64,000 nucleotides of DNA from Sphingobacterium sp. GVS05A (GTDB taxonomy: Bacteria; Bacteroidota; Bacteroidia; Sphingobacteriales; Sphingobacteriaceae): NCBI RefSeq assembly GCF_019969845.1, contig NZ_JAHXYR010000010.1:186001-250000 (forward strand), written 5' to 3'. Below, piece after piece: positions 53,469 through 61,890 of this stretch. Made by a program: the position numbers and the translations under genes. Within the stretch, counting starts at the first letter, position 1. Each line of letters opens with the position of its first letter. Under the pieces are notes generated by a model. The model was not told the origin of the DNA. It worked only from the letters and a program-made list of their open reading frames with translations, and did no database searches.

Positions 53469-54290
53469 TTATTTTGTGATAAAAGCCAGAATATCTTTAT
53501 TGATCGTTTTTGCTTCGGTTGTAGGCATTCCATGCGGAAACCCTGGATAAGTAATCAAGGTACCATTTTTCACCAATTGAGCTGCTCTTCTACCGGTAAT
53601 ATCAATAGGCACGATCTGATCATCTTCACCATGCAACACTAACACAGGGATTTCAACTTGTTTAAGCTCTTCTGTAAAATCTGTTTCGGAAAAAGCCTTG
53701 ATACAATCATAATGTGCTTTAATTCCGCCCATCATTCCCTGGCGCCACCAGTTGTCCATCACCCCTTGCTGTACATTAGCTCCTTCTCGGTTATAGCCAT
53801 AAAAAGCGAGGGTAAAGTCCTGAAAATACTGCTGTCTTCGGGTTGCAGTGTTCAATCTGATTTCATCGAACACTTCCATGGGTACCCCGTCAGGATTGGT
53901 TTCACTCTTGGCCATTGTTGGCGTCACTGCGCTGATCAATACTGCCTTAGCAACGCGTGAAGTACCATGATTTGTGATATAGCGAATCACTTCACCACCA
54001 CCCGTAGAGTGTCCGATATGGATTGCATCTTTTAAATCCAGTGCTTCAGCCAATTGAGCGATATCCGAAGCATAAGTATCCATTTCATTTCCCTGATCAG
54101 TCTGTGTAGAGCGTCCATGCCCGCGGCGATCGTGAGCGATCACACGGTATCCTTTTTCTAGGAAATACATCAGCTGTGCATCCCAATCGTCACTTGATAA
54201 GGGCCAACCGTGATGGAAAACAATTGGTTGCCCTGTACCCCAATCTTTGTAGTAAATTTCAGTTCCGTCTTGAACTTTAAATGTTGCCAT
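53469..54290 (-). CDS. Alpha/beta hydrolase, non-heme chloroperoxidase/arylesterase type
   Basis: The protein has 273 residues and no signal peptide. The oxyanion start FHHGWPLSSDDWD (25-37), HDRRGHGRS (53-61) and nucleophile elbow GHSTGGGE (Ser95) match cofactor-free haloperoxidase-type esterases. LHGEDDQIVPI (catalytic Asp near 223) and FPHGMPTT (His near 252) complete the triad. These enzymes hydrolyse esters and show side perhydrolase activity; the physiological substrate is unknown. It is convergent with the sigma-54 activator. A palindrome (54404-54417) similar to the one before the seven-gene operon lies about 115 bp upstream of its start, suggesting shared control. Confidence 0.9.
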   Translation of the reverse strand: MATFKVQDGTEIYYKDWGTGQPIVFHHGWPLSSDDWDAQLMYFLEKGYRVIAHDRRGHGRSTQTDQGNEMDTYASDIAQLAEALDLKDAIHIGHSTGGGEVIRYITNHGTSRVAKAVLISAVTPTMAKSETNPDGVPMEVFDEIRLNTATRRQQYFQDFTLAFYGYNREGANVQQGVMDNWWRQGMMGGIKAHYDCIKAFSETDFTEELKQVEIPVLVLHGEDDQIVPIDITGRRAAQLVKNGTLITYPGFPHGMPTTEAKTINKDILAFITK

Positions 54291-54403
54291 GATGAATAGT
54301 TTATATTTTTTAATTTATTGGTTATGATATTACAACAACTTAACCATAAAACACAAAACCCTGTATTTAAGCAATTTAAAACAACAGGTCACAAATTAAA
54401 AAC

Positions 54404-54417
54404 AACGATATTTCGTT
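54404..54417. promoter_or_regulatory. Near-palindrome AACGATATTTCGTT, candidate operator
   Basis: The 5-bp ends are exact inverted copies and the core ACGATATTTCGT differs from the 41618 palindrome core by one base. It lies upstream of the alpha/beta hydrolase. Common binding by one regulator is inferred. Confidence 0.45.
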
Positions 54418-54510
54418 ATTTGCGTACCATTTTGTAGCGGTTATGGTTCGCGAATGGGCAGGATTAGCTCCCGGTCGCCGCGGCCCATATCCATGAAATA
54501 ATTATACCAA

Positions 54511-55020
54511 TCAATTTTCATGTAGCATCTGGACAAGACCTTCCGCGCCGCCGTCAAATTTTTGACCATTAACAAAAAATGTAGGCGTTCCATTGACACC
54601 GCTCATCATGCCGCTTTCAAAATCTCCCTCCACTTTTTCCTCCAAACTTTCTGTTTGCATGTCGCTCTTAAATTGGTCGACATCCAAATTTAGCTGTTCG
54701 GCAAGGTCTATAAAGAAACGTGTGCTTAGGATCTGCTGGTTGTCATAGATAGCATCGTGCATCTCCCAAAATTTCCCTTGTAGTGCTGCAGCTTCCGCGG
54801 CGAGCGCCGCCGGACGTGCATATTCATGCATTTCTGAAAGCGGAAAATTGCGGAACACAAATCTGATCTGAGATCCTAATTCAGCCATCATCTCTTTCAA
54901 TATTGGATGAGCAGCCCCGCAATGTGGGCATTGATAATCTCCATATTCGACGATCGTTAAATCCGCACTGTTATTTCCTTGGATATGATCCCTATCGCTG
55001 ACTTTTGGTTTTAATGACAT
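54511..55020 (-). CDS. DsbA-family thiol oxidoreductase without signal peptide
   Basis: The protein has 169 residues. The thioredoxin-fold active site CPHC (31-34) follows VEYGDYQ, and an inserted helical domain plus the cis-Pro region VNGTPTFFVNGQ (near 143-154) identify the DsbA/DSBA-like (thioredoxin_4) family. No export signal is seen, so it probably acts in the cytoplasm, unlike classical DsbA. It is encoded 8 bp after a peroxiredoxin on the same strand and could reduce it or other thiol proteins. Function by homology only. Confidence 0.88.
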   Translation of the reverse strand: MSLKPKVSDRDHIQGNNSADLTIVEYGDYQCPHCGAAHPILKEMMAELGSQIRFVFRNFPLSEMHEYARPAALAAEAAALQGKFWEMHDAIYDNQQILSTRFFIDLAEQLNLDVDQFKSDMQTESLEEKVEGDFESGMMSGVNGTPTFFVNGQKFDGGAEGLVQMLHEN

Positions 55021-55028
55021 AATTTCCG

Positions 55029-55484
55029 CTATTTAAGATTTTCTAATGCTTCTATGATACCATCCGCGCCCGGATTTACTGCTGTTGGCGATAAGTAGCT
55101 CCATTGAATAACGCCCTCTTTATCAATCACGAAAAGTGCGCGCTTACATTCTCCTTCATCGTCATCATACACCCCGTATTTTTTGGCGACCTCACCCTTC
55201 GCTTCAAAATCCGCTAGCAGCGGAAAATGTAATTTTCTGGACTGCGCAAAAGCCATATGGCACCATTTGCTATCCACCGATATACCCATAATCTCCGCAT
55301 CATATTTCTTAAAATATTTTAGCATTTCATTATAAAGGGCCATCTGGTCACTGCATACTGGGCTCCAGTCAGCGGGGTAAAAAGCAAGGATCACATTATG
55401 TCCTTTAAACTCGGACAATTTGATTTTCTGATCGGGAGTCGCATACAAGGTAAAATCCGGTGCAACATCGTTTTTCTGTAACAT
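55029..55484 (-). CDS. Peroxiredoxin (AhpC/TSA family, Bcp-like)
   Basis: The protein has 151 residues. FYPADWSPVCSDQ places the peroxidatic Cys at 44 in a P-x3-S-x2-C setting, where Ser replaces the usual Thr. A second candidate resolving Cys lies in WCHMAF and another in EGECKRALFVID. It reduces peroxides in the cytoplasm. It is the first gene of a two-gene unit with the DsbA-like protein, which may regenerate it. A TACGTTTG box lies immediately before the start codon on the minus strand; at that position it cannot drive this ATG unless the true start is later. Confidence 0.9.
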   Translation of the reverse strand: MLQKNDVAPDFTLYATPDQKIKLSEFKGHNVILAFYPADWSPVCSDQMALYNEMLKYFKKYDAEIMGISVDSKWCHMAFAQSRKLHFPLLADFEAKGEVAKKYGVYDDDEGECKRALFVIDKEGVIQWSYLSPTAVNPGADGIIEALENLK

Positions 55485-55671
55485 ACAAACGTATTTAAAA
55501 TTTAACCATTATCCAGAGTCTCAATTTGGTTTAAGCGATTCTCACTAAAGACTCTTCCTATAAACAAAGTGTTGTAATGGAAAAATTGTTTTATTTACTT
55601 CACGAACGATTAAAATTCCCCTCTTTAGCCACTTATCAGCTCTCTCCACAAGTTGTCAACCGAACAGTTGA

Positions 55672-56220
55672 TCACTTATTTAACCATCTACGAATGAGCT
55701 TGGTATAATTAGGCATTACCAGATAAACCATTAGAAAAACGATACAACCTGAGATCAGCAATCCATCGGTAAGACGATTTTGAGGAATATGAAAATACCG
55801 GAGAACGGGTAGCAGGATCATGGGCATGATCAATGATAGGGGGTAAATTGCAGACCAAGTAACAAGATATTGCTTCCAGCGTCGCGGTATCTTACTGGCC
55901 TGCTCTGGCGTTTCAAAAAGAAACTCTAGGCCAGACCTGATCTGATAACGGTCCTTTCGAAATAAGGGGCTGGCCCGTTCAATCATTCTTTTGCGCGTAT
56001 CGGACTCCATCCAGATTTTTAGGTTGTCCACCGTATCAAACCTGATGATTACCGTATAGACAAATGTTAATTTGGGGATAGGTCGAATGATCTGGAGGTC
56101 AATAAACCCTTTCGCATGTTTCGTGAGCGGAACAATTTCCGCGAGCCACTGGTCGTATTCGAGTTGCTTGTTATCCAAAATGTGATGTGTTATTACGACA
56201 GACGCGCCCTGGTTTTCCAT
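55672..56220 (-). CDS. ABM (antibiotic biosynthesis monooxygenase)-domain membrane protein
   Basis: The ATG at 56220 gives 182 residues; an upstream GTG would add eight. Residues about 5-100 match the ABM dimeric alpha/beta-barrel pattern (VVITHHILDNKQLEYDQWL and a later FDTVDNLKIWMES). The C-terminal 75 residues contain two membrane spans (about 113-133 and 142-165). This ABM-plus-two-TM layout is common for small proteins of unknown function that may handle quinone-like compounds. It is divergent from the SDR gene, across a 229-bp spacer with an inverted repeat. Confidence 0.8.
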   Translation of the reverse strand: MENQGASVVITHHILDNKQLEYDQWLAEIVPLTKHAKGFIDLQIIRPIPKLTFVYTVIIRFDTVDNLKIWMESDTRKRMIERASPLFRKDRYQIRSGLEFLFETPEQASKIPRRWKQYLVTWSAIYPLSLIMPMILLPVLRYFHIPQNRLTDGLLISGCIVFLMVYLVMPNYTKLIRRWLNK

Positions 56221-56353
56221 AATTATTTTTTGTTTAAATTGCACATTCTTATCAAGAGGTCATCCACTTCCTGGCTTTCTTTTTTCTCCACTCGTTATAG
56301 TGCGAAATAAAGATTGCACTTCGAAAATACAATTATCGTTAAAAACATCAAAA

Positions 56354-56379
56354 CCACGATTTGGCTACGAAATCCGTGG
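56354..56379. promoter_or_regulatory. Inverted repeat in the ABM/SDR divergent spacer
   Basis: CCACGATTT and AAATCCGTGG are inverted copies with one extra base, separated by 7 nt. The position between two divergent promoters suggests an operator, perhaps for the AraC regulator encoded after the SDR gene. Confidence 0.35.
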
Positions 56380-56449
56380 ATCTGCCTACATCATACCAAT
56401 ACCAAATCATCACCTTTGTAACATCAATTTATTTTAAACTAAAAACACA

Positions 56450-57301
56450 ATGAAATCACAAAAAGTATGGTTTGTTACCGGTGCTTCAAAAGGACTTGGT
56501 TTAAACTTGGTAAAAGAACTCTTGGCACAAGGTTATCATGTTGTCGCAACTTCACGAACAAAACGAGCACTGGAAGATGAAATCGGTGAAAACGAAAATT
56601 TTCTACCACTCGAAGTAGACATCACCGACAATGCAGATGTCAGTCGGGCAGTACTATCGGCAATTGATTATTTCGGGTGTATCGATGTCCTCGTCAACAA
56701 CGCCGGATACGGGCAAACAGGCACTCTTGAAGAACTCAGCGATTCCGAAACCCGGCGCAATTTTGACGTGAATGTCTTTGGCTCGCTCAATGCTATCCGA
56801 CATATCGCGCCTCATATGCGCCATCAGCAATCGGGTCATATTTTCAACATTGCGTCCATTGGTGGACTTGCAGGTAATTTCCCAGGTTTTGGAATCTATT
56901 GCTCCACAAAATTTGCCGTAGCAGGATTTACAGAAGCGCTGGCAGTCGAAATGCAACCCTTCGGTGTACACACAACCTTGGTTTACCCTGGTTATTTCAG
57001 GACGGATTTTTTATCCGACGGATCTATACAAACTGCATCCAATCCTATCCCAGCTTACATAACTGCGAGGGAAAATGAGACCGCACATCTGCAACATATC
57101 CATGGCAATCAAGCAAACGATCCGCAAAAAGCTGCTACTTTGCTGATTGAGCTAAGTACATTGGAGCATCCACCAGTACATTTTTTAATGGGTGAAGATG
57201 CCTTGGAATTGGCCAAAAACAAAATCAATATGCTGACTGCGGAGATCGAAAGATGGAAAAGCTATACGGTATCCACAGGTTTTGAACAGCCTGTTAAATA
57301 G
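56450..57301 (+). CDS. Short-chain dehydrogenase/reductase (SDR)
   Basis: The protein has 283 residues. The nucleotide-binding motif TGASKGLG (10-17), NNAGYG (83-88), Ser136 and the YCSTK active site (Tyr150, Lys154) are intact, placing it in the classical SDR family. Length and the PGYFRTDF stretch resemble the SDRs often annotated as oxidoreductases of unknown substrate, using NAD(P)H. It is followed 62 bp later by an AraC-type regulator on the same strand, a frequent arrangement in which the regulator controls the SDR. Confidence 0.93.
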   Translation: MKSQKVWFVTGASKGLGLNLVKELLAQGYHVVATSRTKRALEDEIGENENFLPLEVDITDNADVSRAVLSAIDYFGCIDVLVNNAGYGQTGTLEELSDSETRRNFDVNVFGSLNAIRHIAPHMRHQQSGHIFNIASIGGLAGNFPGFGIYCSTKFAVAGFTEALAVEMQPFGVHTTLVYPGYFRTDFLSDGSIQTASNPIPAYITARENETAHLQHIHGNQANDPQKAATLLIELSTLEHPPVHFLMGEDALELAKNKINMLTAEIERWKSYTVSTGFEQPVK

Positions 57302-57363
57302 CCGGGAAAAAGTAAATAGTATAAAAAGTAGTAGGCAACATTAAAATAAGTAAATTTACACGT

Positions 57364-58278
57364 ATGGAGAATACATTTCGCTTTCATTCCCTTTCGGAAT
57401 TTCACAGCTTTTGCGGACTACCTAAACCCGAGCATCCGCTAATCAGTTTGATTGACTATAGTCAAGTGCACTACCCAGTGAATGACAGTAAATTAAATTG
57501 GATACAGCATTTTTATTCGATCGGTTTAAAACGAAATGTAAATGCCCGGTTCAATTATGGGCAGCAACAGTATGACTTCGACTCGGGTGTTTTGACTTTT
57601 ATATCGCCGTTACAATTTCTAAAGGTAGAAATCAATCAAGAGGTCCAAGCGCAACCTAGCGGCTGGATCCTCTTGATTCATCCTGATTTTTTGTGGAACA
57701 GCGAGCTTGCCAAGCATATCCATAATTACGATTTTTTCCAGTATGAAGTCAATGAAGCACTTTTTCTCTCAGACAAGGAGGAGGCAGTTATTGTCGACAT
57801 CCTCCAAAATATCGAAAAAGAATACCAGTCCAATATAGACAAATTTAGCCGTGAGCTGATTCTCAAACAGATCGAACGCTTGCTCATTTATGCTGAGCGA
57901 TATTACGAACGTCAATTTATTACGCGAAAAAAGTCAACTCAGGAACTGGTTACACGATTTGAGCAGCTGCTCACAGCACAATTTAATCAAGATAGACTCC
58001 TCGCTCAAGGTATTCCAACGGTCAGTTTTTTGGCGCAACAGCTCAACTTATCCCCCAATTATCTGGGCAGCGTCCTCCGAGTCTACACGCAACAAAATAC
58101 GCAGCAGCATATACAACATAAAATGATTGAATATGCCAAAGTTCGTCTGAGCACCAGCTCCATGTCAATCAGCGAAATTGCTTACGAACTTGGATTTGAG
58201 CATCCACAATCTTTCAGCAAGGTATTTAAGAAAACTACTCACCAGAGTCCTGTTGAATTTAGGCAGCTGTTTCATTAA
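57364..58278 (+). CDS. AraC-family transcriptional regulator
   Basis: The protein has 304 residues. The N-terminal part (about 1-170) is a cupin-type effector domain. The C-terminal domain (about 195-304) has both helix-turn-helix motifs: SFLAQQLNLSPNYLGSVLR and ISEIAYELGFEHPQSFSKVF, then KKTTHQSPVEFR. It likely regulates the SDR gene 62 bp upstream and perhaps the divergent ABM gene. Effector unknown. Confidence 0.92.
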   Translation: MENTFRFHSLSEFHSFCGLPKPEHPLISLIDYSQVHYPVNDSKLNWIQHFYSIGLKRNVNARFNYGQQQYDFDSGVLTFISPLQFLKVEINQEVQAQPSGWILLIHPDFLWNSELAKHIHNYDFFQYEVNEALFLSDKEEAVIVDILQNIEKEYQSNIDKFSRELILKQIERLLIYAERYYERQFITRKKSTQELVTRFEQLLTAQFNQDRLLAQGIPTVSFLAQQLNLSPNYLGSVLRVYTQQNTQQHIQHKMIEYAKVRLSTSSMSISEIAYELGFEHPQSFSKVFKKTTHQSPVEFRQLFH

Positions 58279-58387
58279 ATCTCCTCGCAAAAAACAAGTT
58301 CATGCGCATCCACCAGTTTTACTTTAGCTTTTTCTCAGCCTAAGTATACTTAAATTCTTACGGTAAAAATCAATACTAGCCGCTGTT

Positions 58388-58915
58388 TTATTGACCCGAA
58401 TAATATCCTTTCACGCCGATTCCTATTGTCCAGAAGAATTTGGATTTTTCCAGGTCTTCGAGCAACATATCCACATTATCTTCATACTCACCCTCAGCCT
58501 TTATTGCTTCGATGTCTTCCTGGATATCCTCTTCGGTCATCTGTCGCCAGACACCAACTGAACTATTCAGAAAGGTATAGCAGTATCCCGCTTCCGAATC
58601 ATCAACGGGTCCGCTGTTCTTTTCACTCAGTATATTAAGCAGTTCATCAGCCTCCACCTTAAAAGGGTTCAGCCCATAGATGCTGATCTCCGTTTTTTCC
58701 GGAAATGGTCCGTTAATGCTTTCGATAAATTCGAGTTGCCCACGATCATTGAAGTCCAGCCTCAACTCGAGTTCATCATAATAATACTGACCATCCAGTG
58801 CATCCGAAGGCGGCCCAAGAATAGTTTGCACCTCCATCTGCCCCGTTCCCAAAGCCACTTCCCCTATATCCTCAATGTCAATCCCGACAAGCGGGATAAG
58901 TTCGATCTTTTTCAT
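58388..58915 (-). CDS. Acidic cytoplasmic protein of unknown function
   Basis: The ATG at 58915 gives 175 residues; an upstream TTG would add three. I do not recognise a family. The protein is acidic (many Glu/Asp, e.g. EEDIQEDIEAIKAEGEYEDN) and has no signal peptide or membrane span. The early part (LGTGQMEVQTILGPPSD, YYYDELELRLDF) resembles small proteins encoded next to toxin loci or as stand-alone cytosolic factors, but nothing here proves that. It is flanked by an AraC gene and a lipoprotein gene and has its own leader. Confidence 0.65.
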   Translation of the reverse strand: MKKIELIPLVGIDIEDIGEVALGTGQMEVQTILGPPSDALDGQYYYDELELRLDFNDRGQLEFIESINGPFPEKTEISIYGLNPFKVEADELLNILSEKNSGPVDDSEAGYCYTFLNSSVGVWRQMTEEDIQEDIEAIKAEGEYEDNVDMLLEDLEKSKFFWTIGIGVKGYYSGQ

Positions 58916-59023
58916 AACTACCAACCGTTTGCATGTATATCGTATAGAACATAAACTGTTAAATTAAAGTTAGGAAAAAATTGTAAAGAACAGGCCAAAA
59001 CACAATCCAGATTACAATCCGTT

Positions 59024-59530
59024 TCATTTTTTCTCTTCGTAAAATTTCTGAATTTTCTTTAGATAGGTGATCGATTTAGGAGGTGAAATACTATCACCAT
59101 ACTCTTCATACACACTATAAACGGCACTATTTTCACCAAGTTCATAAGCCCTGAGCAGATAAAATAATGCTTGATTTCTTGATATACTATCCTTACCTGC
59201 AAGCTCAATGCCATCTATCGTACCCTCCCAGGTAAGCATATCATATAGGTTCATATAAGCTTCTGGACATTGATGTTTATTCGCCATCAATAGCGCATAA
59301 TAATATAATTCAGGATCTTTTAAAACCAGCTGATAGTTCATGGACACTTCATGGTAAGCCTTAAAATCGCCCTCATTAATAGCTTTACGCCAAAGTGAAT
59401 CGGCCACTTTCTTCGGCAATTCCAGATCTTTAGGATCGTCAATGATTCCCTCTTGTTTTTTTTGATTACAGCTTATTAAAAAAAGGCCAAAAAGAATGAC
59501 AAACAATCGCAGTAGTTTCCAAATCGACAT
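59024..59530 (-). CDS. Lipoprotein of unknown function with helical repeats
   Basis: The protein has 168 residues with a clear lipoprotein signal (FGLFLISC, Cys21). The mature part is helical, and the stretches ALLMANKHQCPEAYMNLYDML and ALFYLLRAYELGENSAVYSV look like Sel1- or TPR-like helical pairs. No family was recognised. It would sit in the periplasm-facing or surface leaflet of a membrane. It lies downstream of the DUF4468-type gene on the same strand but after its terminator. Confidence 0.7.
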   Translation of the reverse strand: MSIWKLLRLFVILFGLFLISCNQKKQEGIIDDPKDLELPKKVADSLWRKAINEGDFKAYHEVSMNYQLVLKDPELYYYALLMANKHQCPEAYMNLYDMLTWEGTIDGIELAGKDSISRNQALFYLLRAYELGENSAVYSVYEEYGDSISPPKSITYLKKIQKFYEEKK

Positions 59531-59606
59531 ACATCAAATTTATTCCATAATTAAATTAGCAAAAATATCCAACAATCTGAGGGAATAAATCCGCCTGCAA
59601 AAAAAA

Positions 59607-59624
59607 AGCCTCCATCCGGAGGCT
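59607..59624 (-). terminator. Rho-independent terminator of the DUF4468-type gene
   Basis: AGCCTCC and GGAGGCT form a 7-bp stem with an ATCC loop. On the minus strand it is followed by about nine T residues, a textbook terminator 31 bp after the stop codon at 59656. Confidence 0.88.
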
Positions 59625-59655
59625 CTCTCATTATATATTATTTGGTGGTTTTTTT

Positions 59656-60219
59656 CTACCAATTGTCATTGGACTTGCTATCGTTGATGCTCTTTGAGAA
59701 TTCAGTGATATACTTATTGATGAATACATCTAATCCCTCCTGTAAACTCTTCCTAGCGACTTTGCCACTGCTCCCATACAGCGCATTTTTTGACATAAAG
59801 TTGTTTCGGCCATTCAGCGGATATTCGATTCCACCAGGCGACACAAAGTATTTGTAATTAGGCGCAAACCTTACTTTCCCATCCTTGAAGTCCAAGGTAA
59901 TTTTATAATAAAAATCATAGTACGTTTTAGCAGCCAGATATGTGGTGTAGACAGCTTTCTGCTCCATGGCATCTATCACGATCTGCTCACCTTCGATTTT
60001 CGTCGTAACTTTCTCAGGATTATTATAATATGAATTCACATATTTTAGCACCGTTTTATAGAGATCATTCTGTGATCTACCGGCAAAATTCAACACAACA
60101 TAGTTTTTGGACTCATCGCTAGCATCTACAAAATCCTTCGGTGTTATTTTCATTGATTGCGCCTGCACAAATGCTGCAACGATACAAAACAATAAAACGG
60201 CAAAAAACTTCTTACTCAT
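59656..60219 (-). CDS. Exported protein, probable DUF4468 domain
   Basis: The ATG at 60219 gives 187 residues and a signal peptide ending FVQA-Q (about residue 20); a longer frame from 60309 would bury it. Residues about 35-115 (YVVLNFAGRSQNDLYKTVL, ending EGEQIVIDAM) fit the DUF4468 domain, a TBP-like fold found in exported Bacteroidota proteins of unknown function. The rest is a basic helical tail. A rho-independent terminator follows. Confidence 0.7.
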   Translation of the reverse strand: MSKKFFAVLLFCIVAAFVQAQSMKITPKDFVDASDESKNYVVLNFAGRSQNDLYKTVLKYVNSYYNNPEKVTTKIEGEQIVIDAMEQKAVYTTYLAAKTYYDFYYKITLDFKDGKVRFAPNYKYFVSPGGIEYPLNGRNNFMSKNALYGSSGKVARKSLQEGLDVFINKYITEFSKSINDSKSNDNW

Positions 60220-60345
60220 TACTTCTAGTCCTTTTCTCAATTTAAGATTAGCTATATTAATATATATTGCTATGTCAACAGATATTATGCCAAAATCGTT
60301 AATCGGCATTTAAATAATCATTTTAATCTTTATCTTTTAAGATAG

Positions 60346-60835
60346 ATGAATAAATCGGCAAGGGATACGCTCTTTAGACCAGACGGGTACCGTCCATATG
60401 AAAAAGTTACACTGCTAGCCGAAGGAACAACTTCCCCCACATGGGATGGCCTTGACGTAGATGGTAATCGCTATACGTCAAAGCAGTTTGATGGTAAAGT
60501 ACAACTACTTTTCTTAAGCGACATCAATTGTCCAGCAAATCAGCTGTCCATTTCTATGCTGAACAAGCTGGCAGATCACTATAAAAACCAAAATGTCCAA
60601 GTCATAGGCGTATATCCCGAAAACAAGAATAACCAACAAATACCTGTTATCCAACCCACTAAAGTTCCCGTTACTATATGATGGTGGCTCCATTAAAAAA
60701 TCATACCACGCTCCCAGCGCTCCCTTTTTCTATATTATTGATCCAAGTGGCAAAATCATAAAAAGTGTTTCTGGGTATTCAACAGACTCACAACAACAGT
60801 TTACCGAGATTATTGATACGCTGTTGATCAAGTAG
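60346..60835 (+). pseudogene. TlpA/redoxin-like gene interrupted by a frameshift
   Basis: The first part (60346-60681) encodes a thioredoxin-like N-half: SPTWDGLDVDGNRYTSKQF, VQLLFLSDINCPAN and VQVIGVYPENKN. The reading then stops, but the +1 frame continues without a break from about 60662 to a stop at 60833-60835. It reads FPLLYDGGSIKKSY and APSAPFFYIIDPSGKI, which is the expected C-half of a TlpA-type domain with its cis-Pro. A single extra base near 60650-60665 explains this. The usual CxxC is reduced to NCPAN, so redox activity was already doubtful. There is no export signal, so the 5' end may be lost as well. A sequencing error is the alternative. Confidence 0.75.
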
Positions 60836-60900
60836 AATCGAATTATGTATTAGCGCAGGCAAATTAAAACATATCCGACATACAGATTGTATAAAAGTTT

Positions 60901-61080
60901 ATGAAAAATACATTTTTTTAAACTGAATTTTCTATTGCTGTCCCTGCTATTTTTTTATCATGCACACAGCAAGATAGACATACAGATGTTGCTAACTTAA
61001 ATCATTCCGAAAAAAGTGTTACGCACTGCCCACCAATCGTGTCCAAATTTGGGCAGTGCAACGATCTAAGCTTTTACTTT
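60901..61080 (+). pseudogene. Decayed lipoprotein gene start
   Basis: An ATG at 60901 is followed after six codons by a stop in a T7 run. In the same frame, IFLSCTQQDRH then reads as a lipobox with a mature N-terminus, and the frame stays open past 61080. Alternatively, reading through the first T-run in another frame gives FKLNFLLLSLLFF, a proper hydrophobic signal core, and a second T7 run would return to the SCTQQD frame. Two homopolymer-length changes would restore a complete lipoprotein signal. The body of the gene seems lost, since the frame soon runs antisense to the next gene. Confidence 0.45.
61023..61059 (-). terminator. Hairpin after the 198-residue hypothetical gene
   Basis: GCACTGCCCA and TGGGCAGTGC form a perfect 10-bp stem with a 17-nt loop, starting 7 bp after the stop codon at 61066. 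Confidence 0.65.
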
Positions 61081-61662
61081 AGGATCAATCCAGTACACCG
61101 CAGCGTCAGCATGGCTAAAAAATTCCATGGGTGTCAAGTGGCAATCCATGGTATCCTGCAGTCCCCCATCGGTGTAGCTAACCACTTCTTCGGAAGGTAT
61201 CACCATTCCGGTCACGATCGCATCTTCGTCAAGGCAATTTAAATCGGACAGCAGTACATTAATATGGTTGGCCGTTACCCATTGTTCCATCTCCTCTTTG
61301 CTTACCTGCCGCACACGTTCGGCAAGAAATTTAGCTTCCTCAACTTCTTTTTCGACACTATTCGGGTAAAATAAGCGTAAGAACGCTTCGTACTTATCAA
61401 ATGATTTCAACCGGATGGCCTCATTACGCAAAAACTGCTTCTCACCCAATTGCCCGTATTCCTGAGCGTATTTTCGCAACTCGATCTGGTGCAATTCGTG
61501 GTCGGCACATTTCGCCAGTTCGGATAGCGCATAGACATCCGTACCATGGCCATCATGATTATTCAGATATTCCCAGAGATCACCCTGGACGACTTTGGGT
61601 TTCTTATGTTCCAGGACATTATATCCTTCTGCAATCCATTGTTCTATTTGTTCCCTTCTCAT
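61066..61662 (-). CDS. Hypothetical cytoplasmic protein, 198 residues
   Basis: I do not recognise a family. The protein is acidic and mostly helical, with no signal peptide or membrane segment. Notable stretches are MRREQIEQWIAEGYNVLEHK, DGHGTDVYALSELAKCADH and MDCHLTPMEFFSHADAAVYW. The start ATG lies 4 bp after the stop of a small upstream frame (61667-61801), so the two may be translationally coupled. A 10-bp-stem hairpin closes the gene. Confidence 0.7.
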   Translation of the reverse strand: MRREQIEQWIAEGYNVLEHKKPKVVQGDLWEYLNNHDGHGTDVYALSELAKCADHELHQIELRKYAQEYGQLGEKQFLRNEAIRLKSFDKYEAFLRLFYPNSVEKEVEEAKFLAERVRQVSKEEMEQWVTANHINVLLSDLNCLDEDAIVTGMVIPSEEVVSYTDGGLQDTMDCHLTPMEFFSHADAAVYWIDPKVKA

Positions 61663-61666
61663 ACTG

Positions 61667-61801
61667 TTACTTTTTTAAATGCGTAAAACCCATGACCAAG
61701 CCATAGGCGGCGACACCACTGATACCAGTGACGTCCTGTTTATAGTTAAACAAATGCACGATAGGGAAAGTTTCCGATTTAATAGAAAAAGGCCAGGACA
61801 C
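61667..61801 (-). CDS. Small ORF or gene remnant, about 44 residues
   Basis: From a possible GTG at 61801 the frame encodes about 44 residues, including FPIVHLFNYKQDVTGISG and ending MGFTHLKK. The composition looks protein-like, with a hydrophobic, possibly membrane-associated middle. Its stop lies 4 bp before the next gene's ATG. No ATG is present near the 5' end, and the start falls inside a hairpin, so it may be the 3' remnant of a longer lost gene. Confidence 0.3.
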   Translation of the reverse strand: MSWPFSIKSETFPIVHLFNYKQDVTGISGVAAYGLVMGFTHLKK

Positions 61802-61821
61802 CAATAGGAACCTGACCTTTT
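61786..61821 (-). terminator. Hairpin terminator after the small lipoprotein gene
   Basis: AAAGGCCAGG pairs with CCTGACCTTT (one mismatch), and on the minus strand the stem is followed by TTTTTCTATT. It lies 70 bp after the stop of the 47-residue lipoprotein. Confidence 0.6.
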
Positions 61822-61890
61822 ACAACTAAGTTATCCAAACAATGGATACCTATAGGACAATAAATTAGTGTAAACAGTTTGCCTATTTAG

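Noticed and set aside
54441..54494. 17-codon frame after the DsbA-like gene on the minus strand
   Set aside because: Too short, with no signal or context supporting translation.
55486..55493. Perfect TAnnTTTG box (TACGTTTG) before the peroxiredoxin
   Set aside because: It touches the start codon, so transcription would begin inside the gene. It is kept only as a note unless the true start is downstream.
58388..58915. Possible immunity protein for a toxin system
   Set aside because: It is acidic and small, but no toxin, Rhs, T6SS or contact-dependent gene is nearby.
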